Source of the DNA: Bog-756 sp035949055
GTDB taxonomy: Bacteria; Actinomycetota; Acidimicrobiia; Acidimicrobiales; RAAP-2
Assembly (NCBI GenBank): GCA_035949055.1
Contig: DASZIO010000060.1
Span: 133,213 to 197,212 of the forward strand
DNA length: 64,000 nucleotides
Direction: 5' to 3'
Positions 34,099-43,205 of the stretch are shown here, in pieces; the stretch's first letter is position 1, and each line of letters starts with the position of its first letter. Both the position numbers and the translations under genes were made by a program. A model generated the notes under the pieces. The model worked only from the letters and a program-made list of their open reading frames with translations, was not told the DNA's origin and ran no database searches.

Positions 34099-35034
34099 TC
34101 AGGCGTTGCCTTCGAACCAAGCCACCGTGTCGCGCAGGCCCTCCTCGAGCGTCACCGGTTCGATGTCCGGGAACAGACGCCTGAGTCGAGACTGATCCGC
34201 CTGCGAGTCGTGGATGTCACCCGCCCTCGGCTCGGTGTGGCGGCGGGGGAGGGACCTGTCCAAGATCTTCTCGAGTATCTCAATGAGAGTGAGGAGCGGG
34301 ATCCTGGAGCCAAAGGCCAGATTGACCGGCCCGGGATCGCTCAGACCACGAAGAACTGCCTGGCGCAAGACCGCCACCACGCTGCCGACGTAGGTGAAGT
34401 CGCGGGTCTGGCGCCCGTCGCCGTGCACCGGTAGCGGATCACCGCGAAGCGCACAGGCGACGAAGGTGGGCACGACGGCGGCGTAGGCGTGGTCAGCGGT
34501 CTGCAGTGGACCGAAGACGTTGAAGAAGCGGAAGGCTAGGACGGGAAGGTCGAATGACCGGCCGTAGGCCAGCGTGGCTGACTCCGCCGCCAGCTTGCTC
34601 GCCGCGTACGGGCTCACCGGCATGGTTGCCATGTCCTCCCGTTTGGGCAAGGTCGGATTGGCGCCATACACCGATGAGGACGAGGCCATCACCACCTGAG
34701 GGCGGCAGCCTCGTCGGGCTGCCTCCAGCACCTCCATGGTGCCGGTGGCATTGACAAGGTGACTGGCCATGGGGTCGGCCAGAGACCGGGGAACGGATGG
34801 CCTGGCGGCCAGATGGACGACCGCAGCCGCGTCCTCGAGGACCCCATCGAGGAGGCCAGGCTCGAGGATGGAGCCTTCGACCAGGTTCACGGCGTCTATG
34901 CCGGCAAGATTGCGGCGTTGACCGGTCGACAGGTCATCGAGGGCCACTACGTGGTCGACGGCGGCATCGACGGCGAGCGCTCGGCACAAGTTTGCTCCGA
35001 TGAATCCGGCTCCTCCGGTCACCACGACCTTCAC
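34099..35034 (-). CDS. NAD-dependent nucleotide-sugar epimerase (GalE/WbpP-like)
   Basis: This 311-residue extended SDR begins MKVVVTGGAGFIGANLCRAL with the Gly motif and has catalytic Tyr143 and Lys147 (SPYAASK). ASSSSVYG, RFFNVFGP and GDGRQTRDFTYV are typical of UDP-sugar 4-epimerases. With the UDP-sugar dehydrogenase just upstream it could form UDP-GalNAcA or UDP-GalA, as TviB/TviC or WbpO/WbpP do, but the substrate cannot be fixed from sequence. It is the last of three genes in the same direction. Start is GTG. Confidence 0.9.
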   Translation of the reverse strand: MKVVVTGGAGFIGANLCRALAVDAAVDHVVALDDLSTGQRRNLAGIDAVNLVEGSILEPGLLDGVLEDAAAVVHLAARPSVPRSLADPMASHLVNATGTMEVLEAARRGCRPQVVMASSSSVYGANPTLPKREDMATMPVSPYAASKLAAESATLAYGRSFDLPVLAFRFFNVFGPLQTADHAYAAVVPTFVACALRGDPLPVHGDGRQTRDFTYVGSVVAVLRQAVLRGLSDPGPVNLAFGSRIPLLTLIEILEKILDRSLPRRHTEPRAGDIHDSQADQSRLRRLFPDIEPVTLEEGLRDTVAWFEGNA

Positions 35035-35117
35035 GGCCTGACCGCCAGGGTCATCGCCGCCGAAACGTCATGGCACTCGGTGGGGCAGGTCCTCACTCGG
35101 CCGGACACGGGCGGAGA

Positions 35118-36386
35118 CTACAGCCGTTCGATGGTGGGCCCACGCAGGCGGTTCCGGGCATCGAACACATACACGGCATTGGCCCGCACCAGCTCGTAGT
35201 CGAAGGCGTCGTGATCGGTGATGATCACCGTGGCGTCGGCCGTTCTGATCTCCTCCGCCGTGAGCTCGACCAGGGGATAGGGGACGGATTCGTCCACGAT
35301 GTGTGGATCGACCACGCGAACCTGGGCACCGAGCGCGGCGAGGGACTGAGCGATGGTGCTACCCGGTGCCACGCGAGAGTCTCCGGTGTTCCGTTTGTAA
35401 GCCAGGCCGAGCAGCAGAATTCTCGAGCCGTTGATCGCTCGGCCCATGCGGTTGAAAGCGAGCGCCAGGCGGCCGACGACGTAGTCGGGCATGTGCTCGT
35501 TGACCTCGTTGGCCAGCTCCACAAAGCGGAATGGTCGGCCGAGGCTCCGTCGCACTTTCCATGAGAGATAGCTGGGGTCGATGGGCAGACAGTGACCGCC
35601 TACGCCGGGTCCTGGGGTGAAGCGCAGGTAGCCGAACGGTTTGGTGGTTGCGGCGTCGATGGCTTCCCAGACGTCGATGTCGAGCTCCGCTGCGAACATG
35701 GCCAATTCGTTGACCAGCGCGATGTTGACGTGTCGGAATGTGTTCTCGAGCAGCTTGGTCAGCTCGGCCTCCCGGGTGCCGGACACCGCCACTGTCTGTT
35801 CGACGAGGCGTCCATAGAACCGCTGCACCATCTCCAGCGAGGGCGGATTGACGCCGGAAACCACCTTCGGCGTGTTCTCCAGTCTCCAGTCGGGATTACC
35901 TGGATCGATTCTCTCGGGGCTGTAGCCGAGGTAGAAGTCGCGCCCGCACGTCAGCCCCGAGCCCTGTTCGAGCCGCGGAGCGACCAGTTCCTCCGTGGTT
36001 CCGGGATAGCTGGTCGACTCGAGGATCACCGTGGCGCCGGGGCGCAGGTGCAGGGCCACGACGGCCGCCGCCTTCTCCACGTGCGAGAGGTTGGGGAGCC
36101 CGTCCCGCAGCGGGGTGGGCACGTCGATGACGGCGATGTCGAATCCGGCTATCCGGTCGGGGTCGTCGGTTGCCAGGTAGCGCTCAGTGGCGAGGGCCTC
36201 ACGAATGCGGGAGTCCGGAACGTCTTCGACATAGGAGGTCGCGGCGGCCAGCCGCTTGATGCGCTCCATGTCGACGTCGAACCCCACCACGTCGAACCCG
36301 ACCTCGACGGCTCGGAGGGCCAGGGGCAGGCCGACGTAACCCTGACCGACAACGACGAGCCGGGTCGGCCCGTCGTCCTGCCTCAC
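35118..36386 (-). CDS. UDP-glucose/UDP-N-acetylhexosamine 6-dehydrogenase
   Basis: This 422-residue enzyme oxidises the sugar C6 of a UDP-sugar twice with NAD+ to a uronic acid. The Rossmann start is LVVVGQGYVGLPLALRAVEVG, the substrate loop ESTSYPGTTEE, and the thioester cysteine is Cys266 in GVGGHCLPIDPSYLSW. The last motif and overall length fit the WbpA/WecC/TviB (UDP-HexNAc) branch better than plain UDP-glucose dehydrogenase. The GTG start lies 22 bp from the dehydratase gene, so the genes are likely co-transcribed. Confidence 0.93.
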   Translation of the reverse strand: MRQDDGPTRLVVVGQGYVGLPLALRAVEVGFDVVGFDVDMERIKRLAAATSYVEDVPDSRIREALATERYLATDDPDRIAGFDIAVIDVPTPLRDGLPNLSHVEKAAAVVALHLRPGATVILESTSYPGTTEELVAPRLEQGSGLTCGRDFYLGYSPERIDPGNPDWRLENTPKVVSGVNPPSLEMVQRFYGRLVEQTVAVSGTREAELTKLLENTFRHVNIALVNELAMFAAELDIDVWEAIDAATTKPFGYLRFTPGPGVGGHCLPIDPSYLSWKVRRSLGRPFRFVELANEVNEHMPDYVVGRLALAFNRMGRAINGSRILLLGLAYKRNTGDSRVAPGSTIAQSLAALGAQVRVVDPHIVDESVPYPLVELTAEEIRTADATVIITDHDAFDYELVRANAVYVFDARNRLRGPTIERL

Positions 36387-36408
36387 GCCGTGACGTCCGA
36401 CCGCTGGA

Positions 36409-38475
36409 TCACGCCGGGACCTGCGCCGAGCTGTCCGCCGTGGATTCGGCGGCCAGCGGCTCGAGGGCACCGTCATCCGTCGCCGATCCTGGGTCTGCTG
36501 AGATCAAGCCCACATCGCCATCTGCGTTGGATTCGACATACCGGGGAGACCCTGAAGTTGCCGCGATGGCGAACACCAGGCCCCGTACTCCGGCGGCGTC
36601 CCGCTGCCCGGCGGCCTCACGGAGTTGCTCGAGCGAGGTGGCGATCCCCTCCGGCGGGACCGTGATCGGGATGAGCTGATTGATGTAGGGATGGTAGGTG
36701 GTGAGGACCTCTTCGTCGGGAGTGCGGAGCTCCTCTTTGAACTTCTCGCCCGGCCGGGCTCCCACGATGTCGATCGGGATGTCCACGCCCACCCGATAGC
36801 CCGAGAGTCGGATCATCCGCTCGGCGAGGTCCAGGATACGGACCGGCTCGCCCATCTCGAGCATGAAGATCTCGCCGCCGCCATCCGACAACATCGACGA
36901 CTCGAGCACCAGTTGCACAGCCTCTTCAACGCTCATGAAGAACCGCGTCATGCGTGCGTCGGTGACCGTGACAGGGCCGCCGTTGGCGATCTGCCGGGAA
37001 AATGTCGGGATCACACTGCCGCGGCTGCCGAGCACGTTGCCGAAGCGAACCGTGCAATAGGAGGCTCCACGGGGAGCGTGGGCGAGGACGATCTGCTCGG
37101 CCAGGCGCTTGGTGGCTCCCATGACGCTTGAGGGCCGGACGGCCTTGTCCGAGGAGATCTGAACGAAGCGCTGGGTGCCGACGCCCGTGGCCGCCGTCAC
37201 CACGTTCAGTGTACCGAACACGTTGGTGGAGACGGCCTCGATCGGATGGTTCTCGAGCACCGGGACGTGCTTGTGGCCGGCGGCGTGGAAAACGACCTCG
37301 GGGCGATATCGGTTGAAGACGTCCGTGACAGCCGACTCGTCTGTGATGTCGACGAGAGCCTGCTCGGTCGGGCCGGCGATGGTGGCCACCGTGTCGTGCA
37401 GGTGGGTCTCGTCGTGGTCCAGCAGCACGAGGATGGCTGGATCGAGATCAGCCACCTGGCGGCAGATCTCCGACCCGATGGAACCGCCTGCCCCGGTGAC
37501 AAGCACGCGGCGCCCTTCCAGCGAGCGCCTCACCGTGGCGAGGTCGATGGGTATCGGATCGCGGCCCAGCAGATCCTCGATCTGAGGTTCGCGGAGCGTG
37601 CGCAGCGGCGCCACCGTTGCGCCCCCATCGACCAAGTGGCTCACGCCCGGGAGCACCTTCATGGTGAGCCCAGCCTTCTCGCAGGCCACCAGGACTTTCT
37701 CGACGGTCTCCCGGGGCGGGTCGGGGATGGTCAGGAGGACCTGCTGGAGGGTGTAGCGGCTGGCGGCGCTCGGGATGTCGTCGATGGTGCCGACCACCGG
37801 CACCCCGACCATGGACAGTCCATGGGCCCTGGGGTCGTCATCGAAAACCGCCACGGGGACGAGCCCAGCTCCCGGACTGCGCAGCATCTCGCGGATGGCC
37901 GCGGCACCTGCGTCCCGACTTCCGACCACGGCAACTCGCATGCCGACCCGGCGCGCCCCGCGCTGCCAGGCGAAGAGTCTCGAATGGAATCGCAGAACTC
38001 CCATGCCCATGGTGGCGAACATGCACCCGACGACGATCACCGTCAGCGGGACGCGTTCGAATTGGGCGCCCTTGCCGAGCGGGTACAAGGCCACCAGCAC
38101 CGACACGATGACCGCGGCGGAAAGGATCAGCTGGCGGGCCTCCTCGACACCTGCATGTCGCCACATGCGCCCATACAGCCCGAAGACGTGGTTCGCGACC
38201 AAGGTGACTACCAGAGCGGTCACGAGGAAGGTGGCGAGATGCTGCCAGTAGAGACCGGGCGCCTTGTCGCGGAAGTAGATGACTTGGGCGACGCTGTACC
38301 CGGCCACCACGCATACCGCATCGAGGGCGGTGAATACCAAGCGGGACCGAATCCGGCTGGCTCTGACGGCGACGTTGGTCCGGTGGGGATCGGACGCGAG
38401 CGCCTTGTCCGACGAAGAGCCGACGTTCGCCTCAGGTAGCATGTCGAGCTCCCTCTCCGACTGAGTGTCCCCCAT
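36409..38475 (-). CDS. Membrane-bound nucleotide-sugar 4,6-dehydratase (PglF/WbpM/CapD-like)
   Basis: This 688-residue protein has about four N-terminal transmembrane helices (from residue 45) and a first Rossmann-like domain (VGMRVAVVGSRDAGAAAI). A C-terminal SDR domain contains VLVTGAGGSIGSEICRQ and the atypical catalytic segment ISSDKAVRPSSVMGATKR. Members convert UDP-GlcNAc to the 4-keto-6-deoxy sugar for bacillosamine or QuiNAc-type residues. A strong AAAGGGGGG 9 nt before the ATG at 38475 fixes the start. It is the first gene of a three-gene operon, and an inverted repeat lies 90 bp upstream. Confidence 0.94.
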   Translation of the reverse strand: MGDTQSERELDMLPEANVGSSSDKALASDPHRTNVAVRASRIRSRLVFTALDAVCVVAGYSVAQVIYFRDKAPGLYWQHLATFLVTALVVTLVANHVFGLYGRMWRHAGVEEARQLILSAAVIVSVLVALYPLGKGAQFERVPLTVIVVGCMFATMGMGVLRFHSRLFAWQRGARRVGMRVAVVGSRDAGAAAIREMLRSPGAGLVPVAVFDDDPRAHGLSMVGVPVVGTIDDIPSAASRYTLQQVLLTIPDPPRETVEKVLVACEKAGLTMKVLPGVSHLVDGGATVAPLRTLREPQIEDLLGRDPIPIDLATVRRSLEGRRVLVTGAGGSIGSEICRQVADLDPAILVLLDHDETHLHDTVATIAGPTEQALVDITDESAVTDVFNRYRPEVVFHAAGHKHVPVLENHPIEAVSTNVFGTLNVVTAATGVGTQRFVQISSDKAVRPSSVMGATKRLAEQIVLAHAPRGASYCTVRFGNVLGSRGSVIPTFSRQIANGGPVTVTDARMTRFFMSVEEAVQLVLESSMLSDGGGEIFMLEMGEPVRILDLAERMIRLSGYRVGVDIPIDIVGARPGEKFKEELRTPDEEVLTTYHPYINQLIPITVPPEGIATSLEQLREAAGQRDAAGVRGLVFAIAATSGSPRYVESNADGDVGLISADPGSATDDGALEPLAAESTADSSAQVPA

Positions 38476-38564
38476 GCAGCTTGGCCCCCCTTTGGTCCGT
38501 AAGCCCGACCGCTCTCCGCCTAAGCGCACTGTTCAGTCCGATCCCGTGACGAACCGGACTATCT

Positions 38565-38582
38565 CTGACACCAGGGTGTCAG
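38565..38582. promoter_or_regulatory. Inverted repeat, candidate operator of the dehydratase operon
   Basis: CTGACACC and GGTGTCAG form perfect 8-bp arms around AG, 90 bp upstream of the ATG at 38475. It looks like a binding site for a dimeric regulator, possibly the LuxR-type protein encoded nearby; that link is a guess. Confidence 0.4.
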
Positions 38583-38771
38583 CGCTACGTGTCCACCTCA
38601 TTTCCACCGGAATCACTGAGTTCCGCCGGTTGACGCTGGCGTCTCGACCATCGAAAGTCAGACCGGGATGAAACTGCCCGTGGGCTCATACTGTCATCCC
38701 CCGAGAGGGCGCCGTCAAGTGCCCCGGCCCCGGCGGCTGCCATCCATCAAGGTGGGATGGCTTCGACCAGC

Positions 38772-38823
38772 CGATCAACGAACCTATCCTCAAGAATCGA
38801 TCAACGCACCTATCCTCAAAATT
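38772..38823. repeat. 26-bp direct repeat, two copies
   Basis: Copies at 38772-38797 and 38798-38823 share CGATCAACG and CCTATCCTCAA, with few mismatches. The second runs into TCCTCAAAATTGAGGA, a 7-bp-arm inverted repeat. The function is unknown. Confidence 0.75.
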
Positions 38824-38974
38824 GAGGACAACTGCGAAATTGGGTAGAAATGCAGAATTGGGTACAACTAGCTGTCAGATGGACCGCAGAGATGACAGGA
38901 AGCGAATCGGAGCAGGCAGATCGTGGCGTCCGGAGATCGAGCCTGGTGGCATCAGACCGGGGGCCGAGCCCGGT

Positions 38975-39037
38975 GGTTGGAGAGTCGGGCCCGATGGTTG
39001 GAGAGTCGGGCCCGATGGTTGGAGAGTCGGGCCCGGT
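38975..39037. repeat. 21-bp minisatellite
   Basis: Three full copies (38975-38995, 38996-39016, 39017-39037) of GGTTGGAGAGTCGGGCCCGAT are present, the third with one change, plus flanking partial copies. There are no spacers, so this is not a CRISPR array. It lies about 240 bp upstream of the Wzz-like gene. Confidence 0.88.
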
Positions 39038-39233
39038 GGATGGAGAGTGCCGCGTGGCCGCCGCTTGAGCGTCGGATACTTCGTGGTGTCAGGACCGCTG
39101 GTGTCCTCCACCGGCGAACCCGCGGTCCGTCCGGCGCGGATCAGGGTCGCGCATCGGTACCACTGCAGCCGCAGCGGTCCCAGACGGGTGCCCGGGCACC
39201 CTGCGGTGATGTTCAACTACCCAGGCTGAGGTG

Positions 39234-39239
39234 TAGAAT
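39234..39239 (+). promoter_or_regulatory. Candidate -10 box TAGAAT for the Wzz-like gene
   Basis: TAGAAT precedes the ATG at 39273 by 33 nt, leaving a short leader that contains GGGAG 5-9 nt before the start. The -35 region is weak. Confidence 0.4.
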
Positions 39240-39272
39240 CAGCGCCTACCTCGGGCAGGAATCGGGAGAACC

Positions 39273-40919
39273 ATGGAGCCAATCGACTATGGGGGGGCGC
39301 TCCGGCGCAGTTGGCGGCTGCTGATCGCGCTCGCCATCCTGGGTGCCGTCATTGCGGTGCTCGTCCCGGTCGGCCACGCGAAGAAAGACAAGTCCGCGGT
39401 GCCGTACACGGCCACCGCCATCGTCGGCACGCCGCCCAACGGTCAAAACAGCCCGCTGAACGGCGGCGTGACGTCCGCCCAGATCGCGTTCGTCGGGAAC
39501 CAGACAAGTACACTGCAGGACGTCGCTGACGCAGCCGGACTCGATGTCCCGGCTGCCGAGCTGCCCTCATACCTGTCTGCTTCCATAGCTGCCTCCGGTT
39601 CCCCGGGTTCGGCGCAAGCAGCAGGTGGCACGATCAAGCGGAACACGCCAACCGTCGTCCACCTCACGGCGAGCGGCAGCACCGCTGACCAGGCGGTCAA
39701 CTTGGCCAACGTGTACGCGGTCGTGTTGCAGAGCGACGTGACCACGGCCGCCACCGACCGGCAGGCGTCGAACCCGAAGTCCGCGGCCAGCCAGGGGGGC
39801 ACCGCGTACACCGGATACGAAGTGATCGCCCAAGCCACCGGTGCGGCCCATGGCACCAAGGTCAAGGCCAGCCTGGGCGCTAGCCGGAAGGTGCGCCTCG
39901 TGGCTGGCCTGGTCATCGGCGCTCTGGTCGGTGCGGCCATCGTCCTGCTGCGGGAGCTCCTCGACAAGCGCCTGCGCAACGCGGCCAGGGCCGAAGCCAA
40001 TTTCGGGTTTCCTGTCGTCGTGGAGATCCCCTCGGGCTCCTTGGGTGCGGCGTCGGCCCTGCCGGGCCTGGCGCCGATGGTCGACGTGATCCGGGACCCG
40101 GACTCACCCGGGGCGGAGGCTTATCGGATGCTGCGGGTGTCGGTGATGTTCGAAAACCTGGCGTCGCTGTCCGGGCCGACCGACCCCTACGCCGTGGGTT
40201 TCGACGCGGCCAAGCTCGGGCAGCCACGGGCCGACCAGCCGATCGAGGCCGGTGCCGTGCACGAAGTTGGTGACCGGCACGTCGTGCTCGTGGCATCGGC
40301 GGGAACCGAACCGTCCCGTCCCTATGTGGCCGCCAACCTGGCCGCCATCTACGCCGAGGCCGGCGACCGGGTCGTGGTCATCAGCACCGGCGAAGTCGAG
40401 GCGGCAACCAACGGCTCGCACTCCACCACGGTGAGCGGCGAGATCCGGCCCGAGGACATCGAGGCCCATCTCGAGCTGTCGAGGCTCGAGCATGTGTCTC
40501 GCCTTCCCTTGAGCCCGTTCATCCAGAGGAGCGGACAGCTGGTGACACGGATGCCGGCGGTGCTCGATGCAGCCCGGCAGGTATCTGATGTGATCATCGT
40601 CGAAGTACCTCCGCTGCTGGGGGTGCACCACGCCGAGGCGCTGGCCCGCTATGTGGACGTGGTGCTCGTGGTGGCAGAGTGCCGATTCACCACCTTCGAC
40701 CATGCCCGTCGGGGCGGTGATCTGCTCCGCCGGATGGGAGCCCCGGTGCTTGGCATCGTGCTCACCGGCGTGCGGGGCGCGCACTTGGACGCCCGTCCGG
40801 CTGCGCTCAACAGGGCGCCGGCCGCGGCCGAAGAGCCGCAACGGCACGATGAGCCGGCCGTTGCCATCGGCGCCGGGGCCGGTTCGTCCTCAGGTCCGGC
40901 TTCCGACAGCCAGGTCTGA
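39273..40919 (+). CDS. Wzz-like chain-length protein fused to a degenerate BY-kinase domain
   Basis: This 548-residue protein has transmembrane helices at about 15-35 and 208-230 flanking an extracytoplasmic Wzz/CapA-type domain, then a cytoplasmic CpsD/Wzc-type ATPase domain. Such fusions control polymer length and export. Here the Walker A region reads VLVASAGTEPSRP (338-350), where an active enzyme has a GEGKS/T loop; the lysine is absent. The Walker A' segment is IIVEVPPLLG with Glu444 in place of Asp. No tyrosine cluster is present in the Ala/Gly/Ser-rich C-terminus. It therefore probably cannot autophosphorylate and may act as a scaffold. Confidence 0.86.
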   Translation: MEPIDYGGALRRSWRLLIALAILGAVIAVLVPVGHAKKDKSAVPYTATAIVGTPPNGQNSPLNGGVTSAQIAFVGNQTSTLQDVADAAGLDVPAAELPSYLSASIAASGSPGSAQAAGGTIKRNTPTVVHLTASGSTADQAVNLANVYAVVLQSDVTTAATDRQASNPKSAASQGGTAYTGYEVIAQATGAAHGTKVKASLGASRKVRLVAGLVIGALVGAAIVLLRELLDKRLRNAARAEANFGFPVVVEIPSGSLGAASALPGLAPMVDVIRDPDSPGAEAYRMLRVSVMFENLASLSGPTDPYAVGFDAAKLGQPRADQPIEAGAVHEVGDRHVVLVASAGTEPSRPYVAANLAAIYAEAGDRVVVISTGEVEAATNGSHSTTVSGEIRPEDIEAHLELSRLEHVSRLPLSPFIQRSGQLVTRMPAVLDAARQVSDVIIVEVPPLLGVHHAEALARYVDVVLVVAECRFTTFDHARRGGDLLRRMGAPVLGIVLTGVRGAHLDARPAALNRAPAAAEEPQRHDEPAVAIGAGAGSSSGPASDSQV

Positions 40920-40942
40920 TCCCGAACCGGCCGCTCAACCAC

Positions 40943-42274
40943 ATGCTCGTCGCTGCGGCCGGAATATCCTCTCAGCCGCTCGTCGCATTGGTGGTTGCCG
41001 GGATCCTGATCGCGCTCGGCCGTCTCATCATCACCAGGGTCGCCTACGCCGAGGGCAACCCCTGGTTGCTCAAGGTGCTGATGATCAGCCTCCTGCTCCA
41101 CCTTCTGGCTGCACCGGGCCAGATCTACGTAGTCGACCACTTCTATCACGGCATCGCAGACTGGAACCGCTACGTCCACCAGGGCGCAGCGCTGTCGTCG
41201 GACTTCCGTCACTTCAACTTCACCACTGCCAACGCCAACGTTCGCCAGATCGTCAACGACGGGTCGGTGAGCATCGCAGCGGGGATCGTGATGGCCATCG
41301 TGGGTGCGAACCAGCTCGCCGCCTTCCTCGTGATGAGCTTCCTCTCGTTCCTGGGCGCCATCTTCTTCTACCGGGCCTTCACCTTGACCTTTGCCGGAGC
41401 GGACCATCGGCGATATGCGTTGATGCTGTTCCTGATGCCATCGCTCATCTTCTGGACCGCTGACACGAGCAAGGAATCACTCATGATGCTGGCGCTCGGG
41501 CTGATCGCTTTCGGCGCGGCCAAGTTCCTGGCTCGCAAACGGGGTGGGTTCGTGCTCGTCGCACCGGGCGTCTTCATCGGTGCTTACGTTCGTCCGAACG
41601 AGTTGGTGCTGGTCGTGGCCGGCTTCGTCGTTGCCATGATGATCCCCACGGCCGCGTCCCGAAAAACGTTCGGTGGGGTGAAGCGCCTGATCAGCTTGCT
41701 ATTCCTCGGAGCACTGCTCTATCTGGCTGTCGCGGTAACGGTCAAGTATCTCCACCACGGGCTAAACACCAACTCGCTCCAGACGACCAATGCCCAGAAC
41801 GGGATCACCGGGAACAGCGGCGGTGTGCCTTATTCGAGCAACTTTGCGTACTACCCGCGGGATGTCTACGAGGTGCTGTTCAACCCCTTGCCCTTCAACT
41901 CACACGGGGCCGGCGAGCGGGTGGCAGCCCTCGAGAACACGGTCATCCTGGTGTTGATCCTGCTATCGATGCGCAATCTGCGCATCGTTCCTCGGGCTTC
42001 GTTCGCCCGGCCGTACGTGATTTTCTGCCTGGTCTACACCACCACCTTCATTTATGCCTTCGCCGCCCTCGGGAACCTGGGCCTGATCGAGCGCGAGCGC
42101 ACCATGATGCTCCCCTTCATGTTCGTCCTGTTGTCGATCCCCCGGGGGCCGAAGCGCGCGCCGCCGCGCTACGAATGGGAGCTCCGGCGACGGGCTCGCT
42201 TGGCGCTCAGACAGGCGGCCGAGCGGCAGAACGCCATCCGGGCTCTGCACCATTCCCCGCCCCAGCCGTCCTGA
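40943..42274 (+). CDS. Polytopic membrane protein, possible polysaccharide polymerase
   Basis: This 443-residue protein has about ten hydrophobic segments. An extracytoplasmic loop after the second segment (VVDHFYHGIADWNRYVHQG), a central MPSLIFWTADTSKESLMML and the YVRPNELVLVV helix resemble EpsG/Wzy-type polymerases or related glycan membrane proteins, although similarity within that group is always low. It follows the Wzz-like gene by 23 bp, the usual place for a polymerase partner. The basic C-terminus (RRRARLALRQAAERQ) is cytoplasmic. Function is inferred from topology and context. Confidence 0.7.
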   Translation: MLVAAAGISSQPLVALVVAGILIALGRLIITRVAYAEGNPWLLKVLMISLLLHLLAAPGQIYVVDHFYHGIADWNRYVHQGAALSSDFRHFNFTTANANVRQIVNDGSVSIAAGIVMAIVGANQLAAFLVMSFLSFLGAIFFYRAFTLTFAGADHRRYALMLFLMPSLIFWTADTSKESLMMLALGLIAFGAAKFLARKRGGFVLVAPGVFIGAYVRPNELVLVVAGFVVAMMIPTAASRKTFGGVKRLISLLFLGALLYLAVAVTVKYLHHGLNTNSLQTTNAQNGITGNSGGVPYSSNFAYYPRDVYEVLFNPLPFNSHGAGERVAALENTVILVLILLSMRNLRIVPRASFARPYVIFCLVYTTTFIYAFAALGNLGLIERERTMMLPFMFVLLSIPRGPKRAPPRYEWELRRRARLALRQAAERQNAIRALHHSPPQPS

Positions 42275-42304
42275 CCCGACCATGCCGCCGGTGGATGGTG
42301 CGGG

Positions 42305-43186
42305 CTAACTGTCGAATGCGTACGACCGGAGGACGTCGTAGGTCTCGATGAGTCGTTCGACATCCCGCCGCTCCGCGTCGGACCATTCGACGGCATCCCG
42401 GCTCCGGTTGGTGCTCGGCCAGACGATGGCGGCACAGGCCTCGAGATAGGTATCTTCGGCCCTCACGCCTACGAATCCGCACAGCTCGGCCAGCGCCGGC
42501 CCGGTCTTGCCGGCGAAGTCCTCGTAGCGCAGATCGATCAGCTCGGCCGGGTCGAGCAACGGCCGTACGGCGCCGACCGCCCGGCAGATCTGTTCGTACC
42601 AGGCGGTGGCCTTGGACAGCGACATGTTGTGGCGGCGGGCCTCGGTGGCGATGTTGTCGAACGGGTTGCGGGTCACGTGCACCACCTTGATCGGAATCCT
42701 CACCACCTGCCGGAGCCGGTCCAACAGCTTTGGGCGCTGGGCGATTTGGAGCACGGAGGCCCGAGCCCGTTTGTCACCAATGACCCGGAGGCGCTCGTAG
42801 CGGCCCTGGAATTGGCCGGGGACCTCGTACCGGTAGCCGGACCAGGTCCGCCCGATCTCACCGAACTGCTGGTCGCGCTCGAGGAGCAAGGAGAATAGCT
42901 GTGCCCGCCCGAACCCGTGCCGAATGAACCGGGTGGCGTCGAGCTCGTGGGCGATCACCACCTCGGGGTGGGCATTGAGCAAGGTGGCGACGAGTGTGTG
43001 GCCGCTGCGGGCATAGCCGATGAAGAAGCAGAAGTGCTCGAGCTCCGACAGGTCTGGATTCCTTCGTGCCGACAGCAGGGACGAGGCGTACAGGCCGGCC
43101 CACTGGCGCCTGGTCCGCGGGTCGGGCAGGCGGTCCAGGGCCGGCGGTGCCCCTCGGCGCCTCGGTGTCGGCGGGGGGAAGGTCAC
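42305..43186 (-). CDS. Sulfotransferase-family protein (GYARSGHT type)
   Basis: This 293-residue protein has the phosphosulfate loop FIGYARSGHTLVATLLNAHP and the 3'-phosphate segment VVHVTRNPFDNIATEARRH, both intact, so PAPS binding is likely. The acceptor is unknown, probably a glycan. The GTG at 43186 has GAGG 6 nt upstream and is preferred. A TTG at 43228 would add 14 residues and overlap the upstream glycosyltransferase by 23 bp. The first 40 residues are Arg/Pro-rich. Confidence 0.85.
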   Translation of the reverse strand: MTFPPPTPRRRGAPPALDRLPDPRTRRQWAGLYASSLLSARRNPDLSELEHFCFFIGYARSGHTLVATLLNAHPEVVIAHELDATRFIRHGFGRAQLFSLLLERDQQFGEIGRTWSGYRYEVPGQFQGRYERLRVIGDKRARASVLQIAQRPKLLDRLRQVVRIPIKVVHVTRNPFDNIATEARRHNMSLSKATAWYEQICRAVGAVRPLLDPAELIDLRYEDFAGKTGPALAELCGFVGVRAEDTYLEACAAIVWPSTNRSRDAVEWSDAERRDVERLIETYDVLRSYAFDS

Positions 43187-43205
43187 CCGTCGCCTCGGGC
43201 GCTCG

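Larger units (their letters stand above)
38476..39272. other. 797-bp divergent intergenic region with several repeats
   Basis: This spacer separates the dehydratase operon (minus) from the Wzz-like gene (plus). It holds an 8-bp-arm inverted repeat (38565-38582), a 26-bp direct repeat (38772-38823), an AT-rich patch with repeated GAATTGGGTA (about 38820-38865), a 21-bp minisatellite (38975-39037) and a -10 box (39234-39239). ORFs here are produced by the repeats and lack family features. Confidence 0.7.

Noticed and set aside
38975..39037. Possible CRISPR array
   Set aside because: The 21-bp units abut directly with no spacers, and no cas genes are present.
38822..39229. ORFs of 70-135 codons across the minisatellite
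   Set aside because: Several frames and both strands are open only because the repeat lacks stops; no ribosome site or family match.
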